The position numbers were made by a program, and so were the translations under genes. A stretch of DNA of 64,000 nt from CATOSK01 sp963665735 (GTDB lineage Bacteria > Chloroflexota > Dehalococcoidia > Lucifugimonadales > UBA3495), in NCBI GenBank assembly GCA_963665735.1, contig OY762444.1:1-64000 (forward strand), read 5' to 3'. Below are positions 55,913-64,000 of this stretch, one piece after another. The notes beneath the pieces are model-generated. The model did no database searches. It was not told where the DNA came from and saw only the letters and a program-made list of their open reading frames with translations. Position 1 is the stretch's first letter; every line of letters begins with the position of its first letter.

Positions 55913-56500
55913 ATGACCCTGCAATCCCTGGACGGGCTGAAGCGGGTCCTGGAAGGCCGGACGCATCAGCAAATCTGCGACTCATCCCTGATGCCCGCCG
56001 CGGTAATGATTCTCTTGTATCCCAAGGATGGGGAGTATTGCGTCCTGCTGAACAAACGCTCGCAGGAAGTGGAACACCACAAGGGGGAGATTTCCTTCCC
56101 CGGCGGCGCCAGGGACCCGGAAGACCGGGACTTCCTGGATACTGCCCTACGGGAGACCGAAGAGGAAATGGGCGTCCAACGCTCCGACATTACCGTGCTG
56201 GGCCGTTTGGACGACATCGTTACCCGCACCAACTTCGGCGTGCGGGTTTACGTCGGCACCATACCCTACCCGTATCCTTTTGACCCCAGCCCTATCGAAA
56301 TCGCCGAAGTCCTGGAAGTGCCGGTATCCTCCCTGGTGGACCCGGCCAACTTCCGGCACGAAACCCGCTTGGCGGACGGGCAGGCGATTTACGCCCGTTC
56401 CTACGCGTATAATGAGCACCTGGTTTTTGGCGCCACCGCAAAAATCCTCGACCAGTTCCTTGAAGTGGTGGAGAACGGATTGATGAAGGAGGGACTCTGA
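55913..56500 (+). CDS. NUDIX hydrolase, CoA pyrophosphatase-like
   Basis: The 195-residue protein has the NUDIX box GGARDPEDRDFLDTALRETEEEMGV near residues 63-87, with the extended spacing and preceding HKGEISFPGG of CoA-diphosphatases (NudL/YeaB). It probably splits CoA or its derivatives into phosphopantetheine and ADP. It begins eight bases after the AAA+ gene behind AGAGGTTTCG and ends one base before the TTG of the VWA gene, so the three are one operon. Why it lies inside a MoxR-VWA pair is not clear. Confidence 0.9.
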   Translation: MTLQSLDGLKRVLEGRTHQQICDSSLMPAAVMILLYPKDGEYCVLLNKRSQEVEHHKGEISFPGGARDPEDRDFLDTALRETEEEMGVQRSDITVLGRLDDIVTRTNFGVRVYVGTIPYPYPFDPSPIEIAEVLEVPVSSLVDPANFRHETRLADGQAIYARSYAYNEHLVFGATAKILDQFLEVVENGLMKEGL

Positions 56501-56501
56501 T

Positions 56502-59500
56502 TTGAGCGCTGATCCTCTGAACGAAGTCGAGGCGGAACTTCAAAAACTCCCTCCCGCCGTCCTGGAAGCCTACCGCGAGGCTTCCGATGCTATGGAATCC
56601 TCTTTCAGTGACGAAGAGTTGAACCTTTGGGCCAAGGAAGGGGCATCTATCGGTTCCCAAACGGTGCGTTCCTGGGAATCCGCCGTTGAATACTACCGGG
56701 TCAGCGCCGGCGTTGCCCGCTCTCTGGCCTTCCCTTCCTTTATGCAGTGGGCGCGCTGCGGCACCTACCTGGCCCAGGACTCCCCGGCTCTGGCCGTGTC
56801 CTTCTTCCGGGCCAGCCCCTCTATCGTTGGCAACCTGCGGCCCCAGTATATTCCCCGCTGGGCCGGTCTGGGCCGCAGCCTTTACAAGGGAACCTGGAAG
56901 TCCAGCACTTTGGCCGCCACGTTCTTCGAGGTCAGCCCCGACCTGATTCGCAGCCTTCCCTTCTGGGACGTGGAAGTTTTCGCGTCCCTGACCGAAGCCC
57001 TGTCCTTCAAGTCCTATGACGTGGCGATGGAATGTCTGGTTTTGGGCCGGGACGTGCTGCCGGCGATGGGCCGGGAGCGGGAGGCTTTTCTTTCCATGTG
57101 CCGCGCCCTCACTGAAGGCAGTTGGCGGGAAGTCAAGACCTGCCTGGAACTGGTGCCCCGCGCCTTGCAGCAGGTGGACGACGGCCAGACCGGGCGTTTC
57201 CTCAAATTGGGTGAGCGCATGGCCAAGGTCGGCCTGCGGGAAACTTCCCGCTTTTTGGCCGACGGCACTCAGGCTTTGGGCCAGGTTCCCCAGGGGGCGC
57301 AGGCCCACATCCTTGACCTCTCCGAAGGTCTGCTGGCCATATCCCCGGACGCCGTTCCCCCCTTCCTGAGAAGCCTCAACGTCGTCCTCAACCGCATCAC
57401 CATGAATCAGTTGGATGTCTGGTTCAACCACGGCGTCCAACTGCTCAAAGAAAACCCGGAAAGCGGCATCGCCTTTTTCAAGGTGGAGTCCAACACTTCT
57501 GAGGGGTTGCTGGAAACCCTGTCCTCCAGCCTGGAACTTGACCGGGTTAAGGGGGTTGTCCGGCTCTATTGCAGCGCCCTTTCCGGCTCGACAATGGAAG
57601 TCATGGACACCCAGGAACTGGTCAACAAGAACATCGGCTGGGTGGACGAAGACACCGCCTCCACCGACGGCACCAAGGTTTTCCTGCCCCCGGTGGTGGA
57701 CCACTACCCCAACAAGGACGAAAACTTCGCCTGGTTCAAGGTGGTCGCCACCCACCAGGTAGGCCACCTGGAGTTTGGCAGTTTCCGGTTCCGTTTCGAT
57801 GAACCGGCCGGCCAGTTCGAGGAACAGCGCCGCATCGCCCTGGAACAACTAAGGGCCGAACAGCACGCCGCGTTGATGCAGGAATTGGGGGATTCCCCTG
57901 AGTTGGAGACCCAGGCCCACGCCTTTACCGACATTGGCCGTTTCCTCAACCTCTTCGACGACAAGAAACTGGCCTTCGACCTGTTTACCGTGCTGGAAGA
58001 CTGCCGCCTGGATTTCCGCATCAAGGTGGAGTACCCCGGCATCCGCCGTTCCGCCGAGCGCGTCCAGGTGGAGGCCCGGGCCGGCCGCCCCGACATTCGC
58101 GAACTCCCCCTCCAGGAAGCGATGGTTGAACTGCTCATCCACATGAGTCTGGAGCAGTTCACCGACTTGCCCGTGCCGGTGGAATTTCAGGAAGAGGCGG
58201 AGATGCTGGCCCGCATCCTGCACACCCTCCGGGTGGCCGAGGCTGCCGTTGAGGACACGGCGGAGGCCACCCTGCGCGCCTATGAAATTATCTCCCGCCT
58301 CAACAACCAGCAGCAGCCCGAACAGGAATGGGAACCCGAAGACCTGGACGACCCCGGCGAGTTTTCCGAGGAAGAGTACGAGTCCCTGCTGGACAAGCTC
58401 AGGGCCGGCCAGCAGGAATCCGACGGCGAAAGCGGCGACGGCAACCCCTACCAGTCCCCGGAACCCGTGGACTACCGGGGCGACTTCAAGCCCGAAATGG
58501 TGCAACTGCTGACCAAGCTCCAGAGCGACAAGGGCCAGAACGCCGAGGGCGAACCTCTGTCCCAGGAAGAGTTGGAGCAACTGCTCCAGGACAGCGCCGA
58601 GTTGGAGCTGGACGCCGAGCAGGGCGACATAAACAACGCCACCACCACCTTCGCCCAGAACATAATGAAAGAGGCGGGAATGCCCCCGCCGGACTCCCAG
58701 CCCGGCCAGGGCTACGGCCCCTTGCTGAACGACGACGACCAGGGCGGCGAACTGGAGGCCCGCGACCCCAAGACCTTCGTTTACGACGAATGGGACTTCC
58801 GCGCCGGCGACTACAAGCCCCGCTGGTGCATCGTCAAGGAAAAAGTCCTGGACGAAGGGGACACCGGGTTCTACAACGATTCGTTGAAGAACTACCACTC
58901 CCTGTTGAACCACGTCAAACGCCAGTTCGAGTTGATAATGCCGGAGAGTTTCCGCAAGACCTACCGGCTCATTGACGGCGAGGACATTGACCTGAACTCG
59001 GCCCTGGAAGCCTGGTGCGACCTTCGCATGAAAGTTCCGCCCGACGAAAAAATCTACTGGCGCCGCCACAAGATTATGCGCGACGTGGCCGTGGTTTTCC
59101 TGTTGGACATGAGCGCCTCCACCGCCGAGGCCATTGACGAAGGCCGCCATACCGTTGACGACCGGGACGCTCCCGACGACCCGGTGGAATACATGGTTTG
59201 GCTGCGCCGCCGCCGGGAGGGGCTGGTGCGCCGCCACTACAAGCGCATCATTGACCTGGAAAAGGAAAGCACCGCTTTGCTGATTCAGGCGTTGGAGTCC
59301 ATCGGCGATACCTACGGAATCTACGGGTTCTCCGGCTACGGGCGGGAAAACGTCGAGTTCTACGTCATCAAGGACATCGCCGAGACCTTCAACGAAAAAA
59401 TCAAGCGGCGGATTGACAAGATAACGCCGCTCCACGCCACCCGCATGGGGTCGGCCATCCGCCACGCCGTCAGCAAGCTGGAAACCCAGGACGCCAGCAC

Positions 59501-59768
59501 CAAGATAATGTTCCTGATTAGCGACGGGCGGCCCCAGGATAGGGGTTACAGCCGGGAAGGCGTGGAAAAGGAATACGCCGTCCACGACACCCACATGGCC
59601 CTGCTGGAAGCCAAGCGCAAGGACATTACCCCCTTCTGCTTGACGGTGGACAAGGCCGGCCACGACTACCTCAAGCAGATGTGCGGCGACATGGGCTACG
59701 AAGTCCTGGGGGACATCTGGGCCTTGCCGGAACGCCTGCCCATGCTCTACCGCAAGCTGACCATCTGA
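56502..59768 (+). CDS. Giant NorD/CbbO-like VWA-domain protein
   Basis: The 1088-residue protein has a repetitive helical N-terminal half (1-420; units such as FRASPSIVGNLRPQYIPRWAGLGRSL), a long middle region with an acidic/Gln-rich segment (about 580-740), and a C-terminal VWA domain (about 850-1088). The VWA MIDAS is DMSAS (V-V-F-L-L-D-M-S-A-S, about residues 864-873), with FLISDGRPQD further on. This is the NorD/CbbO-type layout, partner of the upstream AAA+ ATPase. The start is TTG 56502 behind AAGGAGGGACTCTGAT. A sequence of this size is longer than NorD (about 600), mostly through the N-terminal repeats. Confidence 0.9.
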   Translation: MSADPLNEVEAELQKLPPAVLEAYREASDAMESSFSDEELNLWAKEGASIGSQTVRSWESAVEYYRVSAGVARSLAFPSFMQWARCGTYLAQDSPALAVSFFRASPSIVGNLRPQYIPRWAGLGRSLYKGTWKSSTLAATFFEVSPDLIRSLPFWDVEVFASLTEALSFKSYDVAMECLVLGRDVLPAMGREREAFLSMCRALTEGSWREVKTCLELVPRALQQVDDGQTGRFLKLGERMAKVGLRETSRFLADGTQALGQVPQGAQAHILDLSEGLLAISPDAVPPFLRSLNVVLNRITMNQLDVWFNHGVQLLKENPESGIAFFKVESNTSEGLLETLSSSLELDRVKGVVRLYCSALSGSTMEVMDTQELVNKNIGWVDEDTASTDGTKVFLPPVVDHYPNKDENFAWFKVVATHQVGHLEFGSFRFRFDEPAGQFEEQRRIALEQLRAEQHAALMQELGDSPELETQAHAFTDIGRFLNLFDDKKLAFDLFTVLEDCRLDFRIKVEYPGIRRSAERVQVEARAGRPDIRELPLQEAMVELLIHMSLEQFTDLPVPVEFQEEAEMLARILHTLRVAEAAVEDTAEATLRAYEIISRLNNQQQPEQEWEPEDLDDPGEFSEEEYESLLDKLRAGQQESDGESGDGNPYQSPEPVDYRGDFKPEMVQLLTKLQSDKGQNAEGEPLSQEELEQLLQDSAELELDAEQGDINNATTTFAQNIMKEAGMPPPDSQPGQGYGPLLNDDDQGGELEARDPKTFVYDEWDFRAGDYKPRWCIVKEKVLDEGDTGFYNDSLKNYHSLLNHVKRQFELIMPESFRKTYRLIDGEDIDLNSALEAWCDLRMKVPPDEKIYWRRHKIMRDVAVVFLLDMSASTAEAIDEGRHTVDDRDAPDDPVEYMVWLRRRREGLVRRHYKRIIDLEKESTALLIQALESIGDTYGIYGFSGYGRENVEFYVIKDIAETFNEKIKRRIDKITPLHATRMGSAIRHAVSKLETQDASTKIMFLISDGRPQDRGYSREGVEKEYAVHDTHMALLEAKRKDITPFCLTVDKAGHDYLKQMCGDMGYEVLGDIWALPERLPMLYRKLTI

Positions 59769-59797
59769 CCCCTCCATCGGTCATAGGCGCAACAAAA

Positions 59798-59819
59798 GGG
59801 CGGGTTGGAACACCCGCCC
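59798..59819 (+). terminator. Terminator after the VWA operon
   Basis: GGGCGGGT..ACCCGCCC with a 6-base loop, preceded by AAAA and followed by TCAACTTTTC, 30 bases after the VWA stop. Confidence 0.65.
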
Positions 59820-59912
59820 TCAACTTTTCGCCGTCAGAACCGGGCCTGGGTGCTATGGTCATCCCCGCTGGTGCGGCTATTCCGAAATTATGACTGGGGG
59901 GCGATATATCGT

Positions 59913-60006
59913 CATTCCGGCGAAAGCCGGAATCCAGAAATTCCAAGCATAGGACAGCATATATGAGGGCAAGTAATCCTGGATACCGGCCTACGCAGGT
60001 ATGACG
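59913..60006. repeat. REP-like palindrome doublet without MITE ends
   Basis: ATTCCGGCGAAAGCCGGAAT and CCGGCCTACGCAGGTATGACGG face each other across a spacer (CCAAGCATAGGACAGCAT) like that of the MITE-like elements, but the GGTGTCGTCA ends are absent (left border TATATCGTCATTCC). The doublet may be the older unit from which the element derives. Confidence 0.65.
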
Positions 60007-60044
60007 GTTTATCTGGTTAGCCTTCAATGCAGTGGTGATGGATA

Positions 60045-61271
60045 CTAGTCCCCAATCATCTTCCGCAATTCCGTCAAGGCGGTGTTGGCGGCGCGGCGCT
60101 TGATTACCACCCGCCGGGGCGGGGTTCGCATTTCCAGGTTGTGGACGCCTTCAGGGCCGGCGATGCCTATATAAATCTGGCCCACCGGCTCCCCTTCCTG
60201 TTCCTGCGGCCCCAGCACGCCGGCAATCCCGATGCCGAAGTCGGCCCCCATCTGCCTCCGCGCCGCCTCCGCCATCGCCGCCGCCGTTGCCGGGCTGACC
60301 ATCCCGTGGGCCAGCAGCGTCTCTTCCGGCACTCCGGCCCCCGACGCCTGCTCCCTGGTGGCGGCTACGATTCCACCTCGGAAGTAGCCACCGGAGGCCG
60401 GCACGTCGGTAATGCTGTTGGCCAGGAACCCGCCGGTGCAGGATTCCATCGTCGCCAGGGTCAGCCCTTTTTCCGCCAAAACCTGCCCTACCGCCTGCTC
60501 CGGCGTCTCATCGTCGTAACCCCAGATGTATTCCCCCAGGCGGTCATGGATGGCTTGTTCCACCGGCCTTATCATTTCCCCCGCCGCCCCTTGGTCTTTG
60601 GCGCGGGCAATCACCCGCAGGTGAATCCCGTCAGGCTTGGAATAAATGCCCAGGTAGGGGTTTTCCTGGCCGAAAAACCCGTCCATCACTTCGTCAATGG
60701 CCGCCTCGGACATCCCCAAAGTCTTGATGTTTCTGGTGACGGTAACTTCATCGTCCACGATTTCCCGCAGCCGGGGGGCGACCTGGTTTTCCCACATCGG
60801 GTGCATTTCCCCCGGCGGGCCGGGCATGGAAACGATGATTTTGCCGTCCTTTTCCGCCCACCAGCCGGGCGCGGTGCCGTTGGGATTGGGAATGAACTCC
60901 GCTGAGGGAATCAGGTGGGCCTGCTTGACGTTGTGGGGCGGCATGACCATGCCCCGGCCTTTGAAATACTCTTCCAGCCGGTCAACCACTTCCTGCTGCA
61001 CCGTCGGGGTTTCGCCGAAAGCGTCGGCCACGGCTTCCCGGGTCAGGTCGTCCTGGGTCGGCCCCAGCCCGCCGGTGGTAAACAAAATGTCCGACCGTCC
61101 CAGCCCCCGGGAAAACGCCTCGGAAATCATGCCCAGGTCGTCGCCCACCGTGGTCAGCCATTGCAGCCGGATGCCCAGGGCCGGCAGTTGCGCCGCAATC
61201 CAGGAGCCGTTGGTATCGGTAAGTTCGCCCATCAGCAGCTCGGTGCCGATGGAAAATATCTCTGCCTTCAA
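60045..61271 (-). CDS. cinA: CinA-family nicotinamide-nucleotide amidase / ADP-ribose pyrophosphatase
   Basis: The 408-residue protein has both CinA domains: an N-terminal MoCF/COG1058 domain (KAEIFSIGTELLMGELTDTNGSWIAAQL, DILFTTGGLGPTQDDLTREAVADAFG) and a C-terminal PncC domain (GLTLATMESCTGGFLANSITDVPASGGYFRGGIVA..GIAG). It recycles NAD by deamidating NMN. I use the TTG at 61271 because GGAGGCGG lies four bases before it and the CinA motif starts directly there; the frame continues 23 codons upstream without a site. Confidence 0.94.
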   Translation of the reverse strand: MKAEIFSIGTELLMGELTDTNGSWIAAQLPALGIRLQWLTTVGDDLGMISEAFSRGLGRSDILFTTGGLGPTQDDLTREAVADAFGETPTVQQEVVDRLEEYFKGRGMVMPPHNVKQAHLIPSAEFIPNPNGTAPGWWAEKDGKIIVSMPGPPGEMHPMWENQVAPRLREIVDDEVTVTRNIKTLGMSEAAIDEVMDGFFGQENPYLGIYSKPDGIHLRVIARAKDQGAAGEMIRPVEQAIHDRLGEYIWGYDDETPEQAVGQVLAEKGLTLATMESCTGGFLANSITDVPASGGYFRGGIVAATREQASGAGVPEETLLAHGMVSPATAAAMAEAARRQMGADFGIGIAGVLGPQEQEGEPVGQIYIGIAGPEGVHNLEMRTPPRRVVIKRRAANTALTELRKMIGD

Positions 61272-61398
61272 GACCGCCTCCAAGCCGGAGAATGGCCCAA
61301 GTCTAGCAGAAAACCCTTGGCCCTTCACCCGCGCAATCAACCCCCACCGTCATTCCCGCGAAAGCGGGAATCCACCGCGCCAATGCGATGCAAATGTC

Positions 61399-61426
61399 GT
61401 AGGGGCGCACGGCCGTGCGCCCCTAC
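61399..61426. repeat. Perfect 28-bp palindrome (second copy)
   Basis: Identical to 19133-19160. It lies between the cinA start and the DUF4340 gene end; a REP-like TTCCCGC..GCGGGAA palindrome is next to it (61349-61372). Confidence 0.8.
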
Positions 61427-61453
61427 CCGCAACATTGCACTTTGCCGGCCCGA

Positions 61454-62011
61454 TTACCCCGCGTCCATCTCTTCTCCCTCCGCCGGCGGGTAGGGCGGTT
61501 CCAGGGCCAGCCGGTTAATCACTTCGGCCCAAATCTGCGGCACTGTGAACAGCTTGGTATCGCCCACCAGGAAAGCGTACTGGTTTTCCCCGTCGGGCGT
61601 GGGGTCGCCCATGTGAAACTCGTACATCCGCCCGCTGCGCTCCGTAACCTTGATTACGCTCTTGGGCGGGTCAAGGCCGTACTCCGCCGGATTGTCAATT
61701 TCGTCCGCCAGCACCCGGTTGACCCTTGGGCCGCTCAACAGCAGCGGCGTGCCGCTCCATTTTTCCTGGAAGACCTTGGTTTCGCCGTTTTCGTCCTGGA
61801 TGTACCACTGGGTTCCGCCGGGTTTCTTGTCGTAGTTGACCGTTTTGCCTTCGTTGCTGACTTCGATGTGGACGATGGAGTTGTCGTCCACCCGGTACAT
61901 CCAGGGCTGGTCGGGAGTACGCTCCGACTTCTGGTTGAACTGGAACCAGAGGAACGTCCCCCCGAAAAGGAAAAGGACGAACACCAGCAGGATGGTAAGC
62001 CGGATGTTCAC
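61454..62011 (-). CDS. DUF4340 protein (short)
   Basis: The 185-residue protein has an N-terminal membrane anchor (LTILLVFVLFLFGGTFLWF) and then one DUF4340 repeat: VDDNSIVHIEVSNEGKTVNYDKK, WYIQDENGETKVFQEKW, ADEIDNPAEYGLDPPKSVIKV. Family members usually run to 300 residues or more, so this is a short form. The GTG start follows the gldG-like stop closely (four bases). It is third in the GldF-GldG-DUF4340 cluster, associated with gliding-type ABC-2 transporters. Confidence 0.82.
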   Translation of the reverse strand: MNIRLTILLVFVLFLFGGTFLWFQFNQKSERTPDQPWMYRVDDNSIVHIEVSNEGKTVNYDKKPGGTQWYIQDENGETKVFQEKWSGTPLLLSGPRVNRVLADEIDNPAEYGLDPPKSVIKVTERSGRMYEFHMGDPTPDGENQYAFLVGDTKLFTVPQIWAEVINRLALEPPYPPAEGEEMDAG

Positions 62012-62015
62012 GCCG

Positions 62016-63833
62016 CTACCGCCTGACCCACCAGACCAGCCCGGCCATCAAGGCCATCAGCCCCGGCAGGAAGAACCACGACGAAAACCGCACGAAATTG
62101 AACTGGTTTTTGTCCAGGTTGAACTCCCGGAAAACGAACTGCCGGTCGCGGATGGACACCAGGGAAAAGTCGCCCATCAGGTAGTTGGCGGTGTTCAGGA
62201 ACATGGCCGCCCCGCTGCCCCGATCCACGGAACCGTTGGCGATGTAGTCGGAATCCCCGAATACGACAATGCCGGCAATCTGATGGTCGCCTGGCTGCGT
62301 GGTGGGCGGCGTCTCGGTCAACGGCCCCACCGCCTGCACGTACAGGGCCGGCGCGAAAGTCCCCGCCGGGTCCGAATCTTCTCCCGCGTCCGTCACCGGC
62401 TCGGTGCGTTCCACGTCGTCTATCAGATAGCTGTTAACCGACGTGATAGCCAGGGGTATGGGCAGCCGGGTTCCGGTGCCGTCGTCAATGGCCCGCACCG
62501 AAGTCGCCCCCGGCATGAAGGATACGTTCAGCGAATTGCCCCGCGGCGCCACAATTTCTTGCGGAGCCGTCGGATTGTAAAGGCCCAGCCGCAGGGTTTG
62601 CGGCGTGCCGGGAACGTGTCGGTCCTGGTCCAGGATGTAACCTTGGTCAACGTGAATCCCCCAGACTATCAGAAATTCCCGGAAGGATTGGGGCGTATCC
62701 GGTTCGGCAAGGAAAATCAGCCGGCCCCCTTCCCGGCGGGCGGTGCCGTCGGCGTTGCGGCCAATCAGGTAGTCGTCCAGGGCTTTCACGTGGGCCTCGG
62801 GCAGTTCGCCGCTAGGCCCGGCAATCACCAGCAGCGCGGCGTCGTCGGGAACGGTTACCTCATCGTTGGTTGGGTGCCAGCGCAGCGTCTCCACCAGGTA
62901 GTTGTCCCGTTCCAGCCCTTGCCGGATGGCGGAGTACCCGTCCCCGGCGGTGCTGAGGATGTTCCGTTCCCCGTGGCCGGCCAGGAAATAGACCTTGCGC
63001 TGTTCCTTTCCGGTAGCCACCAGGATGCCGGTGTAAAGGTCTTGCTCCAGTTCCGCGTAAAGCACGTTCTGGGGTTCCACGATGTCGAACAGCTTGGATT
63101 CCTGGCCTTCGATGACGATGGATTCCAGCCTGGTTACGCCGAAGTTGCGGGCGATTTCGGGGTTGATGTCCGGGTCAACAAACTCGTAGGTGAAGTTGCC
63201 GGAGCGGTTGCTGAACTCGGAAAGCGTGTCCTCTACCTTGGCCCGCCGGATAATCTGCTCCTGGTTGAGGAAGGGCAAGTCTTCCCGGAAAAAGGCCAAG
63301 GCCCGCACCGGCTCCGGCAGTTCGTCCAACAGGGTCTTGGTGCCGGTGGCCAGGCTGAACTGCTGCGTGGCGGTGGTGTCAATCCGGCTGTTGTTGTTGA
63401 AGGTGATGAAGTTGACCACCACCAGGATGCCCAGGAAAGCCGCTAGCATCACCAGCGCGTTGACCCCGTAACGCCCGGTGCGGCTGATGAAGGCCGCCAG
63501 TACGTTGCTCAGGTAAATCAGCCCGATGGCGGCCAGAAAGACCACCCCGACGCCGATGGTTATGAACCCGTAAAGCCGCAGCGATGGGACAAAGGCCGCC
63601 AGCGTGATTCCCACCACCAGCGCGAAAATGCCGGCGATGACCACCGGCGTCCCAAAGGAACCTATCAGGTCTATGCCCGGTTCCAGGAAGCTGAACAGGG
63701 TACGGGAACTCTGGGGTTCCGGTTCCTCCGGCGCCCCTTCTTCGTCAACGGGTGGGGGTTCCCCCTCCCGGCTGCCCCGGCCCCGCGGTCTCCGTCGCCA
63801 GTCGGCGGAGGTTTCTTCTGGGCGGCTGGTCAT
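62016..63833 (-). CDS. GldG-like ABC-type transport auxiliary protein
   Basis: The 605-residue protein has a disordered acidic N-terminus (1-45), three membrane segments (about 60-83, 88-112, 125-145), a large extracytoplasmic domain (150-570) and a C-terminal helix (SSWFFLPGLMALMAGLVWWVRR). The extracytoplasmic part carries RKVYFLAGHGERNILSTAGDGYSAIRQGLERDNY, the GldG/ABC_transp_aux hallmark. GldG works with a GldF permease and an ATPase in gliding-motility-type ABC-2 transporters. The ATG follows GGTGGAGGTAAG. The permease gene directly upstream is cut by the window end. Confidence 0.9.
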   Translation of the reverse strand: MTSRPEETSADWRRRPRGRGSREGEPPPVDEEGAPEEPEPQSSRTLFSFLEPGIDLIGSFGTPVVIAGIFALVVGITLAAFVPSLRLYGFITIGVGVVFLAAIGLIYLSNVLAAFISRTGRYGVNALVMLAAFLGILVVVNFITFNNNSRIDTTATQQFSLATGTKTLLDELPEPVRALAFFREDLPFLNQEQIIRRAKVEDTLSEFSNRSGNFTYEFVDPDINPEIARNFGVTRLESIVIEGQESKLFDIVEPQNVLYAELEQDLYTGILVATGKEQRKVYFLAGHGERNILSTAGDGYSAIRQGLERDNYLVETLRWHPTNDEVTVPDDAALLVIAGPSGELPEAHVKALDDYLIGRNADGTARREGGRLIFLAEPDTPQSFREFLIVWGIHVDQGYILDQDRHVPGTPQTLRLGLYNPTAPQEIVAPRGNSLNVSFMPGATSVRAIDDGTGTRLPIPLAITSVNSYLIDDVERTEPVTDAGEDSDPAGTFAPALYVQAVGPLTETPPTTQPGDHQIAGIVVFGDSDYIANGSVDRGSGAAMFLNTANYLMGDFSLVSIRDRQFVFREFNLDKNQFNFVRFSSWFFLPGLMALMAGLVWWVRR

Positions 63834-63834
63834 C

Positions 63835-64000
63835 TTACCTCCACCTTCTCGATTCCAGCGCCCGGATGGACAGGAACAGGAAAAACGCCGTGACGCTTAT
63901 GAAATATACGATGTGCTTGGTGTCAATCACTCCCCGCTCGAAGTCGGTGAAGTGGCTCCGCATCCCGATTTCCGTGACCAGCGTTGACCAGAATCCGCCC
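63835..64000 (-). CDS. GldF-like ABC-2 permease, C-terminal end only
   Basis: The visible end of the gene encodes a helix-rich tail: GFWSTLVTEIGMRSHFTDF, then ERGVIDTKHIVYFISVTAF and FLFLSIRALESRRWR before TAA (63837-63835). SHFTDFERGVIDTKHIVYF is characteristic of the last helices of GldF/ABC-2 permeases. The rest, and probably the ATPase gene, lie beyond the window. The stop is one base from the gldG start codon. Confidence 0.85.
   Translation of the reverse strand, partial: GGFWSTLVTEIGMRSHFTDFERGVIDTKHIVYFISVTAFFLFLSIRALESRRWR

Noticed and set aside
57849..59777. A 642-codon - strand frame opposite the VWA gene
   Set aside because: Antisense to a gene with a recognisable VWA domain; no motif of its own.
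1..64000. tRNA or rRNA genes
   Set aside because: No intergenic segment shows a tRNA cloverleaf with TTCGA-type T-loop or conserved rRNA stretches; this is by eye only, and a tRNAscan run would settle it.

Overview
The window is GC-rich bacterial chromosome with dense, mostly short operons. No rRNA, tRNA, phage block, conjugation genes, transposase or CRISPR array is visible. My best guess for the host is an uncultivated Chloroflexota lineage (SAR202/Dehalococcoidia-like). This is inferred from gene content: MmgE/PrpD, CaiB/BaiF CoA-transferase, LLM-class flavin oxidoreductase, a DUF1501/DUF1800 pair, a UGSC-type selenoprotein, an EndoQ-type PHP protein and many intergenic palindromes. No marker gene settles it.

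Layout. 1-5.4 kb: the 3' part of an MmgE/PrpD gene, then a leftward operon DUF1800 > DUF1501 > NHL-repeat protein. 5.9-10.2 kb: a long Lhr helicase. 10.4-12.9 kb: three tandem Uma2-type nuclease-fold genes. 13.0-14.7 kb: a gene interrupted by an in-frame TGA, read here as a selenoprotein (U-G-G-C motif followed by a strong hairpin). 15.3-20 kb: GNAT, two membrane proteins, Amt and a YgjP-type metallopeptidase. 20.2-22.3 kb: a partner-switching module (STAS antagonist, REC-PP2C phosphatase, anti-sigma-type kinase). 22.4-28.4 kb: an MpaB-like oxygenase with an MMPL transporter, a methyltransferase and an alpha/beta hydrolase. 28.7-31.5 kb: circularly permuted ATP-grasp / transglutaminase / alpha-E operon. 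31.8-34.5 kb: a CbiM-PDGLE-CbiQ-CbiO nickel/cobalt ECF transporter behind a promoter with a Fur-like dyad. 34.9-36.8 kb: S9 peptidase. 37.3-39.2 kb: a stress operon ending in a Usp-cNMP-binding fusion, with two perfect CRP-type dyads upstream. 39.3-48.7 kb: a long leftward run with a DUF255 thioredoxin protein, M20 remnant, LLM oxidoreductase, a duplicated toxin-antitoxin-like module (one copy carrying a PD-(D/E)XK extension), M24 peptidase, a catalytically odd SDR, Tag and a CoA-transferase. 48.9-59.8 kb: lipoprotein, SelA, a hydrolase, EndoQ-like protein, RimI-like GNAT, CoaE, and a MoxR-type AAA / NUDIX / giant VWA operon. 60.0-64.0 kb: CinA and a GldF-GldG-DUF4340 gliding/ABC-2-type cluster cut by the window end.

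The most interesting signals are: (i) the selenoprotein with selA in the same window; (ii) the duplicated DUF2283 / small-nuclease-like pair, one copy fused to a PD-(D/E)XK domain; (iii) a MITE-like element with 13-bp terminal inverted repeats and TA target sites, two copies sitting exactly in the TA of a stop codon; (iv) convergent or tail-to-head gene ends marked by one family of terminator-like palindromes; (v) paired CRP-type operators upstream of the stress operon; and (vi) three enzymes with catalytic residues replaced. All function calls come from reading motifs by eye; no database search was run.
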